Below, one piece after another: positions 20,418 to 32,300 of a DNA stretch of 62,000 bases (its first letter is position 1; each line of letters starts with the position of its first letter). A program made the translations under genes and the position numbers. The notes under the pieces were generated by a model. It saw nothing but the letters and a program-made list of their open reading frames with translations. It ran no database searches and was not told where the DNA came from. The DNA lies in NCBI RefSeq assembly GCF_030272615.1, contig NC_081414.1:5901001-5963000 (forward strand), given 5' to 3'. This stretch comes from Cryptomeria japonica. Its lineage: Eukaryota > Streptophyta > Pinopsida > Cupressales > Cupressaceae.

Positions 20418-21110
20418 AAGAAGGTGATGAATGGAAAACAACCTTCAAAACAAATGAGGGTCTTTATGAGTGGCTAGTTATGCTATTTGGTCTTTCTAAT
20501 GCCCCAAGTACATTCATGAGACTCATGAATGAAGTGTTGCATGATTTCATTGGTAAATTTGTAGTGGTTTACTTAGATGACATTCTAATTTTCAGTAAAA
20601 CTAAAGAAGAGCATTTGAAGCATCTTGAAATAGTTTTGAAAACATTATATGATGAACAATTGACAATCAATTTGAAAAAGTGTGATTTTATGAAACAGGA
20701 ATTGGTTTATCTTGGTTTTGTGATCTCAGGTGAAGATTTGAAAATGGATAAAACCAAGGTGGAAGCCATCACAAATTGGCCTACACCCAAATCAGCAAGT
20801 GATGTCTAAAGTTTTCATGGCTTAGCATAGTTCTACAGTAATTTCATCAGAGGGTTTAGTGAAATTTGTGCACCAATGCTTGATACTATAAAAGGTTGAG
20901 CTAAGGTAAAGTTTCAGTGGAAAGATGCAGCAAATAAGGGGCTTGATCTTTTGAAAACCAAGGTTTCTTCTCAACTAGTGCTTGTACTTCCTAGTTTTGA
21001 CAAGTTATTTACTATTGAATGTGATTCTAGTAATATTGCAGTAGGTGCAGTGTTGAGTCAGGATAATAGACCTGTAGTTTTCTTTAGTGAAAAATTATTT
21101 GCTTCCAAAG
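20418..21110 (+). pseudogene. pol: Chromovirus reverse transcriptase and truncated RNase H
   Basis: In frame 2 this gives [11 protein letters not shown] and the catalytic YLDDILIFS (about 20,571-20,597), then the RT connection and the RNase H start TIECDSSN. RNase H then jumps from FFSEK to YLLPKEFV with loss of about 30 codons and a change of frame near 21,090. RT and RNase H would convert element RNA into double-stranded DNA. The missing RNase H segment alone would inactivate it. Confidence 0.85.
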
Positions 21111-22787
21111 GAGTTTGTTATTTATACGAATAATCGGGCTTTGAGTTTCTTGAATTCACAAGATAAGTTAAATCATAGGCATGTTAAATGGGTTGAGTAC
21201 TTACAATCATACACTTTTACTCTTAAGCACAAGAAAGGAAAATGCAATAAAGTAGCAGATGCTTTGAGTAGAAGGCTTCTAACAGTGCAGGAAGTACATG
21301 TTCAAAGTATTGGCATAGAGTGCTTCAAAGGAATGTATCCTGATGATGAAGATTTTGCAGTCATCTATAAGGTTTGCCAAGCATTTGATAATTCTTTTCA
21401 TAGTGAATATGCTGATTATACTTTGCAAAATGGTTTGTTGTTTAAAGGTGGGCAATTGTGTGTTCCTAAAAGCTCAATAAGGGAGAATCTGATTCAAGAA
21501 AAGCACAATGGGTGTTTGAGTGGACATTTTGGTCTCAACAAAACATTGGAGTTGGTGCAATGTTTCTATTATTGGCCTAAAATGCAGCAAGGTATTAGAA
21601 GGTATGTGGAGCAATGTATGGTTTGTCAGAAGGCAAAAGGTACTACTTCTAATGCTGGTCTTTATCAGCCTCTTCCAATTCCTACAAGGCCTTGGGAATG
21701 TGTTAGCATGGATTTTGTGGTAGGCTTACCTAAGACTCAAGCTGGTTTTGATAGCATTTTTGTGATTGTGAATATATTTAGAAAAATGGCACACTTTGTT
21801 CCTTGCAAAACTACAAATGATGCTAGTCATATAGCCTATTTGTTTTTCAAGGAAGTGATTAGAATCCATGGATTACCTTCTAGCATTGTTTTTGATCGAG
21901 ATTTTAAGTTTCTTGGCCATTTTTGGAAGACATTATGGAAAAGATTGGGTCCTAATCTTTCTTTTGGTTCAACTTATCACCCATAGACTGATGGCCAAAC
22001 TGAGTTGGTCAATAGGACTCTTGGAAACCTCTTAAGGTGTTTGAAAAATGAATATGGCCAGATTTGGGATCATCTCATCCATTAGGCATAATTTGCATAT
22101 AATGATAGTGTTAACAGGTCAACTAGTAAGAGTACCTTTGAGATTGTTTATGGTATGCACCCAAGGGGTGTCATGGAGTTAAGGGATCTTGGTAACTTGC
22201 AGAAAAAGAGTGGTACAACAAATGACATGGCTTAAGCAATGAAGGAAGTTCATGAGCAAGTGAGAAAGACTCTTCAGAATACCTCACAAAAAGTGAAAGC
22301 TAGAGTGGATGCATCAAAGTGGGATGTTCAATTTTTAGTTGGGGACTTTGTGATGGTGCATTTGAACAAGTCTAGATTGCAAAGGGGAGTTCCCAACAAG
22401 CTCCAAATGAGGCGGATAGGTCCTTGCAAGATATTGGCTAAGTATGGTTCTAATGCATATAAAATTGATTTGCCTACTGATCTTTCTTTGTCTCCTATTT
22501 TCAATGTTTCAGATTTGGTGGCATTCAAAGGTCAGCTTCCTAAGGAGGATGATAGAGTTTTAGATGTTCACAAGTCACTTTCAGACCTATCTTTGCCTCC
22601 TCCATCCATTCCTCAAGCTGCACAGGTGTTGGATTCAAGAGTTTACAAGAGGAATCGCCATCAAGTGTACATGGAGCATCTCATCAAGTGGAAAGATAAA
22701 CCACTTTCAGAAGCCACTTGGGTACCTGAGTCTAAATTCTCTAAGTCTGGAATTCCTTCTTCTTTGCCACCTCAGAGAGTCACATGA
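21087..22787 (+). pseudogene. pol: Chromovirus integrase with chromodomain
   Basis: After the RNase H remnant come the HHCC zinc region (KHNGCLSGHFG, YYWPKM, CMVCQ; about 21,500-21,640), the catalytic core with SMDFVVGLPK, VFDRDFKF and TDGQTELVNRT (D, D, E; 21,707-22,020), the GPY/F-type region and, at about 22,626-22,730, a chromodomain (VLDSRVYKR, LIKWKD, EATWVPE). In-frame stops lie near 21,984, 22,083 and 22,233. The chromodomain directs such elements to particular chromatin in related families. The frame ends with TGA at 22,785. Confidence 0.9.
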
Positions 22788-22795
22788 CTTCTTTG

Positions 22796-22809
22796 TCTTT
22801 GGGGGAGTA
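22796..22809 (+). other. Polypurine tract of the chromovirus
   Basis: CTTTGGGGGAGTA abuts the 3' LTR start TGGTGCAGG, the expected plus-strand primer position. Confidence 0.8.
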
Positions 22810-23282
22810 TGGTGCAGGAGCACCTAGCTTTTCTTATACTCTCTATTTTTGGTATTTTTCATGCTTAAGTGTCTTGTTAGTTTTGAAATGTTGTCATATG
22901 TTGTTTTGAGTCATTTCATAGATGTTTGATCTCATTTTGTGCTTGAGAGATCAAGTTTTGTTTTCCTAAGGTTTGAGTTGTCAGGTTTTGTGCTCTGGTT
23001 GTTTTGAGTCATTTCATAGATTTTTGATCTCATTTTGTGCTTGAGAGATCAAGTTTTGTTTTCCTAAGGTTTGAGTTGTCAGTTTTGTGCTCCTAGGCCA
23101 AATAAGGCTAAAAAGTGGAAAGTTGCCTTATAGGCTTAGCCATGCTTTGGAAAGCATTGAAACATTTTTAGAAACTGTTTTTAATCATTCCTAGGTGATT
23201 TTGGAAGGTTGGTTGAGTTAGGTTGCTCAAATTTCCACTCGGAGCAACAAAAGTTGTCATTCTTGCTTGTGAAAGTTGTCAT
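22810..23282 (+). repeat. 3' LTR of the chromovirus, first part
   Basis: The 3' LTR begins at TGGTGCAGG and is cut at 23,282 by Tat-2. Compared with the 5' LTR it carries a direct duplication of 98-base period (copies start at 22,901 and 22,999). The rest is at 42,782-44,381. Confidence 0.88.
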
Positions 23283-24568
23283 TGTAGACACCTAAAAGTA
23301 ATTATTTTTAATTACTTTTAATTCCTCACATAATTAATTAATTAATTAATTATGTTAATTCAAATTCTCCTCAATATTAATTAAATATAATTAATATTGT
23401 CACCATAGTATGTGACTGATTTATTTAATAAATCAATCCCTTTCTTTATTCTTCTAAAAGATTAAATCCTCACAAATCTTCCTCTTGGCTAATTAATTTC
23501 AATTAATTAGTTAACCCACATGGCTCCTACAAACCATCTTCTTAATTCATCATTAACCTAATAAAGTCTTCTAGGAACTCCCTAAACTCACTTAACCTTA
23601 TTCTTCTAATTTTTAATTCTCTCCTAGTCAAATCCTCCTACAAATCCTAATCCCACCTAACATTTCCTCTAATCCCCCTCCTATTGAGTTGCTAATGGCT
23701 AATCATCATGATTAGCCACAAAGTCAACTCCTTGTCCCTTCCATCCAACCACTAGCTTTCAATGCTCTTTTCCTAGGTGAATGTGAGATCTTCAAAATCT
23801 CACAATCCTCTAGGCATCTCCTCTCCCAAGGAATTTTTAATTCCTTCTTATTCCTCCAATCCGCATGATTATCCCTTTTTTGGAGAATTTTAAATTCCTC
23901 CTCCCCATTCTTCAAGGAATGTCACATCCCTTTCTCCTCTCAAGGCACATTGGGAAGTCTTCTCAATGCACTTTTCTCTTCTCAAGGTACCTTGGGAAGT
24001 CTTCCCAATGTACCTTGAGAAGTGTGGAGACAAGAAATGCCTTTAAGGCATATCTCTTGGTCTCCACACCCTCTCTTGGGCCTTGTGGGAACTCACAAGC
24101 AATCCTATCCCTTCATATTGAATGCATCCTAGCCATCCATTTTTCCTCTCCTCTTCCTATAAATTGAGGATGCCATCCCTTCATTTTTCATCTCCAAGTT
24201 TAGTAATCTTATGCTGTCCTTTTGAGCCCAGGAAATCATCTTGGCAACCTTATCATGTTCAAATCATATCGCATCCACACTTGATCATCTCATCCTTATC
24301 ATCTTCCAAATCCATTCCAGTTGTGCACAACATTGGAGAGCCATCCACATAAAGCAAGCAAGAGGAGCACATCAAGTGGAGCATCACCAAGGGGTGCCTT
24401 CACTTCATCAAGCTCAATCCGAGGGAGTGGTATAAGGTTTTGTGAGGTATATGCATCTTAATCATGTTTTCATGTGTTTTGGAGTTATGTCTTTGATTTC
24501 ATATGATTATATGCTCGACTTGCATGTTTTCTAACTAAATCCACTTTACAAGTCTTTTCCCCTCTTCA
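23283..24568 (+). repeat. 5' LTR of Tat-2
   Basis: The LTR runs from TGTAGACACCTAAAAG to CTCTTCA. It is 1,286 bases long and close to its split partner (34,757-34,993 plus 41,713-42,776). The first 140 bases are AT-rich with stacked TTAATTAA words. A TATA box is at 24,158. Confidence 0.9.
24158..24164 (+). promoter_or_regulatory. Likely TATA box of Tat-2
   Basis: TATAAAT in TTCCTATAAATTGAGGATG is identical in the 3' LTR at 42,366-42,372. Transcription would begin about 30 bases downstream. Confidence 0.55.
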
Positions 24569-24571
24569 TTC

Positions 24572-24591
24572 TAGCACGCCCGGTGGGACCC
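24572..24591 (+). other. Primer-binding site of Tat-2
   Basis: TAGCACGCCCGGTGGGACC, three bases past the LTR end, corresponds to TGGCATGCCCGGTGGGAC of Tat-1. The second base has changed from G to A. Confidence 0.75.
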
Positions 24592-26600
24592 ACGTCCCTA
24601 CGAACTAATGTTTTTATGAGTTTTTGTGAGTTGTGAGACACAAGTTCCGGAATAGCATGACTGCAGAAGAAAAAAAAAACTTTGGCGGCTCTGTATTTTA
24701 GCACGAGTGCTCTATGCATTCTCCCATGTCCTCCTCATTCTTCTTCTTCTATCTATCTTCTGTTTCTTTTCTGTTTCTATTTCAGCACGATAGCTCTACG
24801 ATTAGCGCGAGCATTTTTGTGAAAATTTGAATTTCTGTTATCTACTTTGTTTAGTTTTAATAATCTATCTGACCGGAGGAATTAATTAAAAATTCTGTTT
24901 CTTTTCTTTTTCTGCACGATCCTCATTTCTGTTTCTTTTCTGTTCCTGCGTGATCCTCATTTTTGTAAAAATTCAAATTTGAAATTTTTAGGCGCTAACT
25001 TTGTTTTCAATTTTTAGGCACTCAGGCTTAATTAGGAGGATAAATGAATCATTGTCTTTTGTGTTTGTGGAAAGTGTGAAAGTAGGAGAGTATGCTCTTG
25101 TCTATCTAGACAATCAGAAATCCAGACCTTTGGCACTTTTCTATCTGTTTAGCGCGACTGTCTGCTCTGTTATCTACTCTATTTTTTTACCATATCTGCT
25201 TCATCTTCACTCTATTTTCCTCCAAACTTCACTAGATCTCCCACATTGCAATTTTGCACATTTCCTTCCTTGGGGGCCTTATCCCAAAATCCACTTTTTG
25301 AAGCCCAAAATCCCACATTCCTCTATTTTTAGGGTTTGCCATAACTCCTTCCCTTTTTATCCAATCACCTCCAAATTTTCCCATATTGTCCATCTCCAAC
25401 TTTTGCTTCTTTGTCCCTCTAGGACAAATTTTTCCATTCCTTCATCTCTCTTCCAAAATCCCCATTTTTTTGCTTGCTTATCCCTTGGAAAGTAGCAAAA
25501 ACCTAGTCAAACACCATTTACCCATCAAATTTTCCTCCAAATCCACATTTGTCATTAGTAAAAAAGTTTTTATTCATGTTTTTCTACTTATTCCCAAAAA
25601 TTCAAAAAAATTAATATTTTTGTCATTTTGTTGTCTCTTGCAGGATGCTTGTTGAAAACTCCATTTTTCAAACTACTAATCAAGTTGTTTTGCAGGTTGC
25701 CTAAGAAATCCGACCAAACATTGTGCATTTATTTAAATTAGGCACGTAGATATTAATTAAAATGGAATGAACCATTGTCTTATGTGTCTTTAAGAAAAGC
25801 GTAAAGGTAGGAGAGTATGCTCTCGTTTTACTAGATGATCCGTAATCCAGACCCTCCAACCTTTTCTTGTTTGATTGTGTGTTTACCTCTAGCGGGCCTG
25901 CCCTCCCAACTTTCTCTTTGAGAAGGTAAGAGGAGAATTACCCAAGTGAGTACACCTAGACCTGGGGTTCCCAACTCACTATAATAAATAGGCCATTGAC
26001 TACGAAAGGGTCAATGGTTGGGGCTATATGAGAGTTCACTCTCACATTGGGTGTTTAGTAGGATCCTAGAGATCTCAATCACGCTTGCGTGACTACTTGG
26101 TGCTTCGTTGGGCTAGAGGCCTCAATTGCGTTTGCACAACTTCGAAGGGTAGCTCCTAAAGGGAAGACTTACTAAACACCTTGTTCATAGTGGCCAAAAA
26201 ACCTTCTAGTCATTAGTGCAGGAGGTCAGACCTCCGAAGCCACCCATATTTTTATGGCCCTTAGTAGAGACACAAAGTTCGCCATGAGGAGTTTTCATGG
26301 GAAGTGATGCTTGGCTTCCCCAAGAAGTGAGTGTCATAGAGGGGAGCCAGTGGGGTCAGGCATCTAAGTGTCCGCTCTGGGTAAGCGTAGCTGGGAAATC
26401 AATTGGGATCCAATGACTATTGTCCTTGCCAGCCTTAAGAATGGTGTATATGAGCATGAGTGTCTTTGAGATAATATGCATTTGATCATTGTGTTTTCTT
26501 TTTTTGATACATACTTGCCAAGAGAAGACTAAAAAGACATCACTATCCCCAAATACTTTGCAAAAACACTTGTCAAGACACAAACAATTGTCCAAGTCAT
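24592..26600 (+). other. Untranslated leader of Tat-2
   Basis: About 2 kb lies between the primer site and Gag. It holds CTGTTTCTTTTCTGTTT-type words at 24,760-24,960, a block duplicated at 25,020-25,133 and 25,740-25,855, and the conserved block shared with Tat-1 at 26,218-26,395. A 164-codon open frame at 25,001-25,495 has no ATG start and is T-rich; I do not count it as a gene. Confidence 0.65.
26218..26395 (+). other. Conserved leader block, Tat-2 copy
   Basis: It aligns with the reverse complement of 6,285-6,480 in Tat-1 with scattered substitutions and few gaps. It lies about 200-400 bases before Gag. Confidence 0.8.
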
Positions 26601-28848
26601 TACCCACACAATGTCCAAAATTGTGTCAAAACTCCATCTGTCCCATGTTTCATAAGCCCAAGAGAGAAGCTAAGAGTTCATCCTCTCCATCAACATTCAA
26701 GTTTGTCCTTTGAAACACCTACTATCATCCAAATCAGGGTGTTCGTATCCCTTCATGCAACTTGCCATTTGAATCAATCCTTAGGTCATGTTCATGCCAA
26801 AGACAACCTAGTCATCAAGTTTCTTCAACACAATCCCACTGCACTTCTAAAAACTCTCCTTGAAAATGGAGCTCAACTTCTACCTGAATTTAATAGGTTC
26901 GCTCTCGCCCAGCAACCACAAGGAGACCTCACTCCCACACAAATTGTTGCACCTATTATTCAAACTCAATCAATCGCAGCCCCATCAATCATCCAAGCAT
27001 AATCAATGCCACCCACAACACCTCCCACCGTGGTCTCCATCCCACCTTCTTCCTCCTTACCATCTATACCACTATCAAATTCGATCTCATCTATTCTCCA
27101 ACACACTTCTATACCACCTCCTTCCATTCAACCACATATTTCTATTCCACAAATTTCATCCGGACCGTACTCAATCCCATCACAACAGTTTGTGGACCGC
27201 AACCAACTATCACACAAATCCCTACGACATCGATCCTCACATCCCACGTTCCCGCCTCCTCATCATATCAATACATTGGTGGTGGTGCACCTTCTTTGGC
27301 TCACCCAATTCTTGGGGCAAATACAATTCATCATTATCAAAGTCCACAACAAGACCTCATCAAGGAAATTCAAGACATGAAAAATATCATCAAGGACATG
27401 AAACAAAGGACTAATAAAAGGAAAACTTACTCATTCAAAGAGTTTTGCTGTTGTCCTTATGACCCATCTATATTAGTTGCACCATATCCCTTGGGATTTG
27501 AGATCCCCAAATTCACCAAGTAAGAAGGCAAAGGAGACTCCCACAACCATGTCCAATAATTCCACATCTTATGCCAAGAAGTCTCCTATAGTGACCTTTA
27601 TCTTCTCAAACACTTTGCCAAGAGTCTCATGGGAGATGCCTTGGCATGGTTCTCATCTCTACCGTGAGGTTCCATTGTCTCCTTTCCAAACTTGGCAGAA
27701 AAATTTGTGGCCCACTATGCTTACAACATGGTTAATGATGTTTCTATGATGGACCTATGCAATACAAAACAAAGGCCCGGAGAAACCTTCGCCAATTTCC
27801 TACAAAGATGGCGACATCTTGTCAAGAAATTCCAGTGGGACATGCCAAACAACATCAAATTGAACTATTTCAAAAGAAATTGGTACCTAAACTTTCGAGA
27901 CCCTTAATATCCCAATGTATCAAATCCTTCCAAAAATTAACCGATAAGGGCCTCACCCTCGAACGTGTCTTGATGGAGGAAGGAACCTTGAAACATTACC
28001 AGAAGTTGACACAAAGTTCTCCCTTTTATCATAATGACAAGCCAAAATTCCGGTCTAAAAACAAAAACGTGGTCAATGATGGTGTAACTGATGCAAAGCG
28101 GGTCCAAACTGTGGCTTCTCCCCCAAAATCCACCACCAATAATCATCAATTCAATAATCAAAATAATCAAAATCAATCCCAAAAACCTCACAACAATGTC
28201 TCAATCTAGGGACGATCACCCTGATTGAATAACTAGACTCCAAGAGACTTCACTCCTCTGGCTGAGCCTATTGAAATGGTGTTTCAAAAACTTGTCTAAG
28301 CAGGTGTATTGGTTTTTCCAATCACTCGACTGTTTGACCCCAATCAACCTAAACCAAGATGGTATAATGAAAATGAGTATTGTGAATACCATCGTATCAA
28401 GGGGCATGATACACGAAAGTGTATGAAACTTAAAATCTACATACAAGACCTCATTGATAGGGGTGAGATTGAAGTAGCAAATGCAAAACCTAGTAATAAC
28501 AATGACAAACTCAAAATGTACCAGGAACCCTTCCTGAAGCATGATAAAGGAAAAGACTCATCATCTAACGTAGTGGGTTATGACTACACTAATCACATAA
28601 CTGGCTTTGATTTTTTAGTAGGTTGCATTGAACCTGCAGACAATCATATCAATGTCATAACCATCCAAGGAGTTAATCCTCCTTCTTCCCAAAGCAGACC
28701 AAATCCTGCTAGGATAGTCATTCAAGGCACCATGCCTTCCACCTCCCATTTCCAAAATGATTGCAATGTAATTACACGTCGAGGTAAAGTCACCATCCAA
28801 GGAGTCCCTCCCCCACCAAATCCACCGCCCATGTCTTCCACCCACTGA
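26600..28848 (+). pseudogene. gag: Tat-2 Gag
   Basis: The frame is broken into at least five pieces by shifts and stops. The N-terminal part (26,703-27,290) is Pro/Ser/Ile-rich with LLKTLLENGAQLL. The Gag domain spans about 27,500-27,960 (AEKFVAHYAYN, DLCNTKQRPGE, FANFLQRWRHLVKK). A C-x2-H-x4-H-x4-C knuckle at about 28,381-28,425 (CEYHRIKGHDTRKC) is followed by LKIYIQDLIDRGEIE. Tat-1 has the same order in one open frame, which guided the assembly. Gag would form the particle; this copy cannot be translated as one protein. Confidence 0.85.
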
Positions 28849-29925
28849 TATGACCTCTTGGACCAACTTGGGAAGACCCCTACTCAGATCTCCATTTCAG
28901 AACTTCTTAAAACTTCCCCGGTCCATAAAGAAATTTTGGAACAAGCCTTTCTCGAATCACGCATTCCTGATAACATCAACGCCACCCAATTCCAAGCCCT
29001 CATTGGAAACCTTGCTGCCCAACAATACCTTGTATTTACCTCCAAAGATGTGCCCACAGATGAAGACCATAACAAACCTTTGCACATTGAAGCTCTTATC
29101 CACAAGCACAAGGTCAAATGTATCCTAATAGATGGTGGATCTGGGCTTAATATGTGTACATACAAATTAATAAAATAATTGAGACTTTTTGAGGACCTGG
29201 TAGACACATCAGGAAGGATCACAATAAAGGCATATGATGATGTAGAAAGAGTTTCAAAGGGCATGATCACCTTACCTCTTCAAGTGGGCCCCATTTCAAT
29301 TGAATCCCTTTGCCAAGTACTAGATCTTGATCTCCCGTACAACATTCTCCTTGGCAAACTTGCTGGGGGCATTTGCATCTGCATAGATTTTCGAGATCTA
29401 AATAGAGCTTGTCCTAAAGATGATTTCCTGCTCCCCAATATAGACATGATTGTGGACCTTACAACAGGACATGAAATGCTATCGGTAATGGATGGGTTTT
29501 CTGGATACAACCAAATCAGGATAGCAGATGAGGATCAGCATAAAACCACATTCACAACACCATGGAGTACTTTCTGTTATCGGGTCATGCCTTTTGGTCT
29601 CAAAAATGCTGGAGATACATACCAATGTTCCATGAAAACAATTTTTCATGACCTCTTACAGAAAATTATGGAGGACTATGTGGATGATCTACTAGGCAAA
29701 TCTAAGACAAGACAAGAACACATTCCCATTCTAAAGCAGATCTTTGAAAGATTAGAAAAATACAAACTACGCCTGAATCCCAAAAAGTGTGTGTTTGGAG
29801 TCACATCGGGAAAATTATTAGGATTCATTGTTTCCCGTAGAGGCATCGAGGTCGATTCTGCAAAAGTAAAAGCTATCATGGAAATGCCTCCACCAAAAAC
29901 TCTTAGACAACTGCAGAGTCTCTAG
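28849..29925 (+). pseudogene. pol: Tat-2 protease fused to reverse transcriptase by a deletion
   Basis: The segment preceding the protease (LGKTPTQISISELLKTSP) leads to the active site ILIDGGSGLN (about 29,122-29,151), again DGG. After a TAA at 29,176 the frame resumes. At about 29,340-29,370 the protease motif YNILLG passes directly into the RT motif ICIDFRDLN, with the frame kept. Relative to Tat-1 about 1.8 kb is missing: the end of protease, the acidic linker and the first RT segment. The RT palm (MPFGLKNAG, YVDDLLGKS near 29,677) remains to 29,925, where a TAG falls in a Gln position. Confidence 0.87.
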
Positions 29926-30460
29926 GGAAAACTCCAATTTTTTAGATGTTTTATTTCACAACTAGTAGATAAGTGCCATCCATTTGCACACCTCCTGCGC
30001 AAGGACACAAAATTCAAATGGGACTGCTTATGCCAAAAAGGCCTTTGAGAAACTAAAATAATATCTAGCATCACCTCCAGTGTTGATGCCTCCTCTTGGA
30101 AAACCCCTTATTTTGTATATATGTGCTACTACAGTGGCACTGGGGGCATTATTGGCACAAACATATGACCAAGGGAAAGAACATTCCATTTACTACATCA
30201 GTCGAACACTGGTAGGATATGAACTCAATTATACCCCCATTGAAAGAGAATGTTTGGCATTAGTGTTTAGCACACAGAAACTACGACACTATATGCCAAA
30301 CAAAAAGATGAAATTAATTGCTAAAATTGATCCACTTAAATATCTCCAGTCAAAAGCTGCTCTCACTGGTAGAACTGCCAAATGGGTCATGCTCCTAAGT
30401 GAGTTTGACATCGAATATGTGGATAGAAAGGAAATCAAGGGACAAGTCATTGCAGATTAG
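29926..30460 (+). pseudogene. pol: Tat-2 RT connection and first RNase H
   Basis: After the TAG at 29,923 the RT connection is readable to about 30,045, where the frame shifts. RNase H of the usual Ty3/gypsy type follows (ALGALLAQTYD, ALVFSTQKLRHYM, WVMLLSEFDIEYV), ending with a TAG at 30,458 in IAD-stop-LAEAP. Downstream domains continue in this frame. Confidence 0.83.
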
Positions 30461-31132
30461 TTGGCTGAAGCTCCACTTCCAGGTGACCATCCTATTCTCA
30501 CAGAATTACCAGATGATTTCATTATGACTGTTTCCACATCCTCCACATGGCAATTATACTTTGATGGCTCCTGCACCCAAAATGGATCGGGGGCAAGAAT
30601 ATTATTGGTCACACCTCAAGGAGATGGCATCTCCAAATCATACAAGATAGCCTTTGCATGTACCAACAATATAGCAGAATACAAAGCACTCATCACAGGT
30701 TTGCACTTGGCTATCCACTGGAAAATAAAGGAATTACGAGTCTATGGAGATTCCCAGCTCGTCATAAAACAAGTCAATGATGAATACCAGACAAAAGATG
30801 ATAAACTCCTTCCCTACCATACCATGGTTGAAGATCTTAAGAAACATTTCATGACAATCAAGTTTGATGAAATCCCACGAACAAACAACATGGCTCCAGA
30901 TGCAATGGCCAACATTGGCTCCCTCCTTCAAATGCCAGCACACAGTCAGAAGTGCGAGTTCTTGGTCGAGCAATTATTTATACCAGCATATGACCTACCA
31001 GAGTCTGAAATGGTGTGTGTTCTCATTGGTCCTGAGTCCCCTTGGTACCAAGAAACCTTCACTTTCCTTAAAGACAGCACCATTCCCCCACATCTCACAA
31101 AAAACCAACAACAAACCTTCATCCGTTGATGT
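30461..31132 (+). pseudogene. pol: Tat-2 second (archaeal-type) RNase H
   Basis: A second RNase H fold follows the first: LYFDGSCTQNGSGA, NIAEYKALITGL, VYGDSQLVIKQV and NMAPDAMANIGS hold the four acidic residues (D, E, D, D), all present. Two RNases H in one pol is the mark of the Tat lineage of plant Ty3/gypsy elements, and this is the main reason for the lineage call. The first RNase H may act as a tether in related elements. The frame is closed by a TGA at 31,127. Confidence 0.85.
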
Positions 31133-32300
31133 TCTCGTTACACCATCCTCGGAGACACCCTATTCAGAAGACATTTCGATGGTTACCTCCTAAGGTGTTT
31201 AGATAAACAAGAAGTAGAATGGGCATTACGTGAAGTACACGAGGGCATCTGCGGGGCACACTCAAGTGGGCTGACATTGGCTAAAAAACTTTTAAGAACA
31301 GGATACTATTGGCCTAAAATGGAAGAAGATGCATACAACTATGTGAAGAAATGCATCCCTTGCCAGCAACATGGTGACAAGATTCATGCACCCTCACAAG
31401 AATTGCAACCATTTATTACACCCTAGCCCTTCTCACAGTGGGGGCTCGATATCATTGGGAAATTCCACCCTTCATCATCCAATGGACACAAGTTCATTAT
31501 ATCCGCCACTGATTATTTCACCAAGTGGGTAGAGGCTATCCCTCTTACTTTTACCACTGGTAAGCAGATATCCAAATTCATCCTGAATTACCTGGTATGC
31601 CGATATAGCATTCTAAAAGTTATTATCACAGATAATGGCAAACAATTTAAAAACCAGGATGTCAAAGAACTTTGCCAAAAAATTCAACATCCAACATCAC
31701 TTGTCCACCCCATATTATCCCCAAGGCAACGACCAAGCTGAGGCTTCTAATAAAACCTTAATCAAAATCCTCAAAAAGATAGTCAATGAAGCTGGCCACG
31801 ATTGGCACCTCCAACTCCATCCTGCTTTGTGGGCCTACCGCACCCCCATCCGCACCCCCACAGGTGCCACCCCTTATTCCCTAGTCTTTGGCTCCGAAGC
31901 CATCCTTCCCCTTGAGATCAAGATCCCCTCTCTAAGGGTATCGCTGCAAGACATCCTACCAGAAGAAGAATACAGAATTGCTCGCTTACAAGAGCTAGAA
32001 TTGTTGGATGAAAGGTGCCTCAAGGCCTTGAACCATCTCCGGTTATATTAGAACCGCTTGCGTATGAGTTATCACAAAAAAGTCAGAACCCGGGAATTCC
32101 AAGTTGGTGATCTTGTCCTCATGGAGAATCAAAAAAATTTACAAGAAAGAGAAAAGAAAGGCAAGTTCAAGCCTAATTGGCTTGGATCATATGTAATCAC
32201 AACAAAATATGGATCAAGAACTTATCAGTTGGCTACTCCTGAAGGCGATCCTTTGGATGATCCAATGAATATCATGCACCTCAAAATATTTTATGCTTAG
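31133..32300 (+). pseudogene. pol: Tat-2 integrase
   Basis: HHCC zinc region (VHEGICGAHSSG, YYWPKM, CIPCQQ; about 31,230-31,370) and DDE core (WGLDIIGKF, ITDNGKQF, DQAEASNKT; 31,440-31,750). A stop at about 31,423 and a one-base insertion in the A-run near 31,676 break it. The C-terminal part (IPSLRVSLQD, KKGKFKPNWLG) ends with TAG at 32,298; no chromodomain. The same layout occurs in Tat-0 at 13,452-14,569. Confidence 0.88.

Noticed and set aside
25001-25495. 164-codon open frame in the Tat-2 leader as an independent gene
   Set aside because: It starts at a TTG, is Phe/Leu/Ser-rich from T-rich DNA, and lies in an untranslated leader. Only the short duplicated core near its start is of interest.
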